A stretch of DNA of 64,000 bases from Vibrio pomeroyi. Lineage in GTDB: Bacteria; Pseudomonadota; Gammaproteobacteria; Enterobacterales; Vibrionaceae. The position numbers and the translations under genes were made by a program. The notes beneath the pieces were generated by a model. That model searched no databases. It had not been told where the DNA came from and saw only the letters and a list, made by a program, of their open reading frames with translations. This document shows positions 60,517-64,000 of this stretch, piece by piece. The stretch spans positions 620,001 through 684,000 of the forward strand of contig CP090855.1 of the NCBI GenBank assembly GCA_041879425.1, written 5' to 3'. Each line of letters opens with the position of its first letter. Position 1 is the stretch's first letter.

Positions 60517-63500
60517 TTACAGCGTTAAGTTATTGTCTTCTATCATTTTTTGCAAAATTTGTGCTTCTAATGCACTGCTGCTGTCACCTTGATACAGATC
60601 ATCGTACGTGACATCGGCAAGTAAGATGTTTTGTTGAACGTCTTCATCGCCATTCGGTTTAATAGAAATGGTTACGCCTTCTCCAGATTCTTCTAAATCT
60701 AGGTATTGTGTTGCTCCTACTCCGGTATTCAGGCCAAGGCTTCCTAGAATACCTGAGAGGTCAATTGCATCCGTATTTGGAGACGCATCAAAATCTTGAA
60801 CCACATCGTAGCTTGGAGCTTCTGCACTTCCTAAACCTGACGATTCAAATACAAAATTATCTGAGCCTGCGCCGCCAATCAGCAGGTCGTTGTCCTCTGT
60901 TGCGGTAATCGTAGAGTCTCCTTCAGCGACAAATTCAACCGATACTGTTTGAGGCAAACCTACCGCTTGGTTGTTGCCTATCTCTGCCGACGGCTCAATC
61001 GTCAGCTCAAATTGATCACCACTGTTGTAGCCCCCTGTTATCGCTAGGTTAGGCACATCAGCCAAGTCCACCACGTATTGTCCGCCGACCATCGAACCAT
61101 GTGAGAAGGTCAAACCTGCAGGGATATCATAGATGGTGATAAAACCCTCCTCTGAATCCGCGGGGTTAACCAAAGAAAGATCTAAGCCTAGAGGAATAGT
61201 GCCGCTTGCTTCCGCGACTATTGATGAATATTCAACGCTCAGTAACGGAGCGTCAGGTTCTGGTGTGATAACAAGCGTCATGTCTTGCGAGCTTGGGTCA
61301 CCCGTGTCGACCACTAACTCTCCGAGTACTGTATTTTGATCAACCGTTCTGCCTGTAATCGTAATATCGAGATTACCAAACGCATCGCCAGCAAAGAATT
61401 CGAGCTCATCGACAGAGCTTGCTTTAACGAGGATGGTCGCCTGTATGATGCCATTAACATTGGTGAAAGAACTGGTTTCAGAGCCAATTCGAATACGGTC
61501 TAGCCCGACTAACCCTGATGGGTCCGAAGTCGAATTCACCGTGACCGTAATTGATAAGAATTCATCACTATTCGTCTCAAAGCTATTCGCATCAAGCGGA
61601 ATAACAATGCCTTCATCTTCACTACCCGTCAGTTGTTCAGGTAGGTCGAAGAACTCAACCTTGTCACCAATAGGGTTCACACCAACCGTGAATTCAGATT
61701 CGGTATAACGAATTTCTGTGGTGCCGATTTCTTGAGTAATCGCCTCAAGTACAAGATTCATGTCACCACTGAAATCTCGTGGCGGCATGATAACGAGATC
61801 GGCAAGCTGACTTGGGTCTAACTGCCACTCGTAAGTAGGATTACCATCAAAGGTGCCACCATCGACGCCATTATTCGGTACCAGTTCGTAACTATCGCCC
61901 ACTTTTATCGCGACGATTGCGCCTTCTGGCACACCTTTCAATGCCAAGGACATATTTTCAGAGCCGTCTTGATCAATCAGCTCTGCGCTAAGTGATGACA
62001 ATGAAATATAGTTGTCTTCATCGCCGACAACATCTTGCGTTACTAAGTTTGCTGCGTCAGCGACAGGTTCAACCGTGATCGTCACTACGGTCGTTTCATC
62101 TTGTGTATCCGTTTCAGTCACACAATCCGCTTCATCGGTAATATTGGCCGTTACCGTTAAGGTAATTTCACCACTGTAGTGTTCTGGTGGTGTCACCAAC
62201 ACATCACTCAAGCGGCTAGGATCGGTTACCGTCCAAGTACCATTGCCGTTATCAACCAACAAGCCAGTATCTGTGGGGCTTTCCGACAGTGTCACGCCAT
62301 TTGATACTGTGATGGTCAGAGAGTTAACTGTCTCTTTACCAGTAGCGCTGTTGCCTTCCCCCGTAATTAACTGGCCTTCTTCAACGCTATCTCCAAGAAC
62401 AAGCTCAAGATTAAGATCCGTAGTGATGTCTTCTTGGATTGTTGTCGAATCCGTTGCAACCGTAATGTCATCGACAACAGGTAGCACTTGAATGCTGATC
62501 GTTTGATTTGTCGTGACTGTGTCACCATTACATGGTGAGGTTTCGACCGTCTCTATCGTGAAATCAATGCACCCTGCAAAGTCTTCATCTAACCCAGTTA
62601 GCGTTAACTTCGATAGACCATCAGCAGTAATCGAGTAACCGACCACTTCACCAGCTGCATCATATTCAGCAATAACACCTTCCCCTGAAATCTCGACGCC
62701 TTCAGGCAGAGAGTCAGCTGGAATATAGAAAGAGATCGTGTTGTCTGGGTCACTGGCAACATCAGTATTTAATAAACCCGTTAGATCGATATCTTCACCT
62801 TCTGGCGTTTTAATATCGCCATCCGGTTGGATTGGACTTGGTGGGCCAACAGGATCACAAGAGCCGCCCCCGCCGTCATGACCTGTAATCTGAATTTGGA
62901 ATGAGGTGTCAATGTATTTCGAATCTTCACCATCAATGACACGAGCGCGCACCACAATATCTAACACAGGGGTGTCACTTGGGCTGGAGATCGTCATGCC
63001 ACTCAGAATTTCTTGAGCCAGTTCTTGGATAGAATCACTCGTCAGGCCGTTCGCCGAGATAATCCAGTTTCCTGAAATATCTTGAGCAGCTCCGTTAGGG
63101 TGGTCGATAATCAAAGAGTACCCATCAGGTACATCGATCAAGATATAATCTAAGTACTCTGAGCCATCCATATCAGCATCAACAAAAGTAACCGCGTCTG
63201 ACACGTTGACCGGAGAACCGTCATCACTGGTGTACAGCTGACCCGAACTTTCTAAACGTGTATCTGACTCGACCCTCGCATCAACGGTAACACTAATGGA
63301 TCCCGAGATATCTTTTACATCGGTCGCGCCCGTTGGCGACGTATCAGTCACTTCATAAGTAATTGGGATTGAGAACGTGCCGCTCAAATCTTCCGTTGCC
63401 GTTACCGACAATCTGCCGCTGTTTAAAAGCTCAGATAATGTAGGCGTCGTGCTATCCAATAGGGTTTCTAAATCCAAACCTGAAGCAGGAACGGCAATCA

Positions 63501-64000
63501 CACTGCCATCGAAGTAGAGAGTCAGGTCAGAAGGAAGGCTATCAATCACATACCCCGTTAAAGACTCACTGCCGTCAACATCTTGATTCACAGATGGCTC
63601 AAGGTTCAAGCCAATTTGGCTATCTTCAATACCTTGCGTGCTCACCGTTTGACCATCTTCTTGATCGACAACAGGCGCTAACTCCACCTTCAAAGTCATC
63701 GGGAATTCGTCCGAATCACCGTCAGATTCAGTTGAGATAGCAATAACGGTAAGTTCCAGTTCCCCACTGAAATCAGTAACTGGCTTAAGATACAAATCAT
63801 TCAATTGTGCATTAGAGACTTGGAATACTGCGCCAGTAACATCATCGATATAAGCAATCGTCAGTGACACTGGTTCACCCAGAGCATCCACCAGCAAAGT
63901 GCCTTCAGGGATGTTGGTCAGGAGTATGTTGATCTCTTCTGAAACGTCGTCGTCTGAGGTTTGAACAACAAAGTCGAGTCGAATCAAACCATCTTCATTG
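60517..64000 (-). CDS. Giant type I-secreted adhesin, C-terminal part (runs off the window edge)
   Basis: At least 1160 codons, open to the window end. It is made of repeated cadherin-like/Ig-type domains of about 100-150 residues with recurrent DEDxxI and LxVxPxxDFSGxxxL patterns, rich in Asp and Thr and very acidic. It ends with a half RTX repeat (DLLIGGAGSDNFVF) and the VCA0849-type type I secretion signal (DVVQDFDASPNTDAIDLSGI, then an acidic tail and EDNNLTL). It resembles LapA/BapA-type biofilm adhesins. A cluster of four Cys lies at about 62110-62870. The N-terminal retention region is outside the window. Confidence 0.88.
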   Translation of the reverse strand, partial: NEDGLIRLDFVVQTSDDDVSEEINILLTNIPEGTLLVDALGEPVSLTIAYIDDVTGAVFQVSNAQLNDLYLKPVTDFSGELELTVIAISTESDGDSDEFPMTLKVELAPVVDQEDGQTVSTQGIEDSQIGLNLEPSVNQDVDGSESLTGYVIDSLPSDLTLYFDGSVIAVPASGLDLETLLDSTTPTLSELLNSGRLSVTATEDLSGTFSIPITYEVTDTSPTGATDVKDISGSISVTVDARVESDTRLESSGQLYTSDDGSPVNVSDAVTFVDADMDGSEYLDYILIDVPDGYSLIIDHPNGAAQDISGNWIISANGLTSDSIQELAQEILSGMTISSPSDTPVLDIVVRARVIDGEDSKYIDTSFQIQITGHDGGGGSCDPVGPPSPIQPDGDIKTPEGEDIDLTGLLNTDVASDPDNTISFYIPADSLPEGVEISGEGVIAEYDAAGEVVGYSITADGLSKLTLTGLDEDFAGCIDFTIETVETSPCNGDTVTTNQTISIQVLPVVDDITVATDSTTIQEDITTDLNLELVLGDSVEEGQLITGEGNSATGKETVNSLTITVSNGVTLSESPTDTGLLVDNGNGTWTVTDPSRLSDVLVTPPEHYSGEITLTVTANITDEADCVTETDTQDETTVVTITVEPVADAANLVTQDVVGDEDNYISLSSLSAELIDQDGSENMSLALKGVPEGAIVAIKVGDSYELVPNNGVDGGTFDGNPTYEWQLDPSQLADLVIMPPRDFSGDMNLVLEAITQEIGTTEIRYTESEFTVGVNPIGDKVEFFDLPEQLTGSEDEGIVIPLDANSFETNSDEFLSITVTVNSTSDPSGLVGLDRIRIGSETSSFTNVNGIIQATILVKASSVDELEFFAGDAFGNLDITITGRTVDQNTVLGELVVDTGDPSSQDMTLVITPEPDAPLLSVEYSSIVAEASGTIPLGLDLSLVNPADSEEGFITIYDIPAGLTFSHGSMVGGQYVVDLADVPNLAITGGYNSGDQFELTIEPSAEIGNNQAVGLPQTVSVEFVAEGDSTITATEDNDLLIGGAGSDNFVFESSGLGSAEAPSYDVVQDFDASPNTDAIDLSGILGSLGLNTGVGATQYLDLEESGEGVTISIKPNGDEDVQQNILLADVTYDDLYQGDSSSALEAQILQKMIEDNNLTL

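Overview
The window looks like a chromosomal segment of a marine Vibrio. The base composition is moderate (about 44% GC by eye). Most proteins match families with Vibrio-typical forms: RNase II, peptidase T, an acetate kinase without its pta partner, BluB, FdxA, three DEAD-box helicases, an AcrAB-type pump and a LapA-type adhesin with its type I secretion system. The species assignment (Splendidus-like clade) is an impression and was not tested. I see no rRNA, tRNA, prophage, integron or CRISPR array. The only mobile-element signature is one non-coding MITE-like element at 3972-4239.

Layout. 1-329: start of guaC, with an unusual leader hairpin and a clear promoter. 1204-2647: a two-gene signalling unit made of a receiver-CheC fusion and a single-PAS protein. 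2974-9424: small membrane and periplasmic proteins, the MITE, a MATE exporter divergent from a LysR regulator, a secreted alpha-amylase and a DMT exporter. 9522-18029: a mosaic of single-gene units (VOC protein, second DMT exporter, secreted nitrobindin-like protein, bile-acid-symporter-like protein, CIA30 protein, MDR oxidoreductase, a betaine-type binding protein paired with a LysR regulator, an acidic CxxC protein). 18369-28973: lipoprotein, ackA, deaD divergent from rnb, an AraC regulator, an orphan PstS-like protein and a MaoC hydratase. 29323-33623: a two-gene RND efflux operon. 33883-43874: dCMP deaminase, MscS channel, DM13 protein, pepT, a 48-residue small gene, aldo/keto reductase, SpoU methyltransferase, fdxA, a large FAD oxidoreductase and a Ca-loop lipoprotein. 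44076-53864: SgrR-like regulator, bluB, rhlE, a PPC-domain protein, a DnaQ-type exonuclease, dbpA, an aldo/keto reductase and several unknowns.

53950-64000 is the most striking region. It is one minus-strand operon encoding the C-terminal end of a giant secreted adhesin, its type I ABC transporter, membrane-fusion protein and TolC-like channel, then an OmpA-type lipoprotein and a PstS-like periplasmic binding protein. Stop/start overlaps and short gaps tie the genes together, and a strong terminator closes the operon. The last two genes are not standard parts of a type I exporter, and the binding protein appears to lack the phosphate-binding signature, so this extended adhesin module is the best candidate here for something under-described.

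Most genes are monocistronic and separated by strong, often bidirectional, intrinsic terminators. Many hypothetical genes have clear Shine-Dalgarno sequences, which were used to move starts downstream of the longest open frame.
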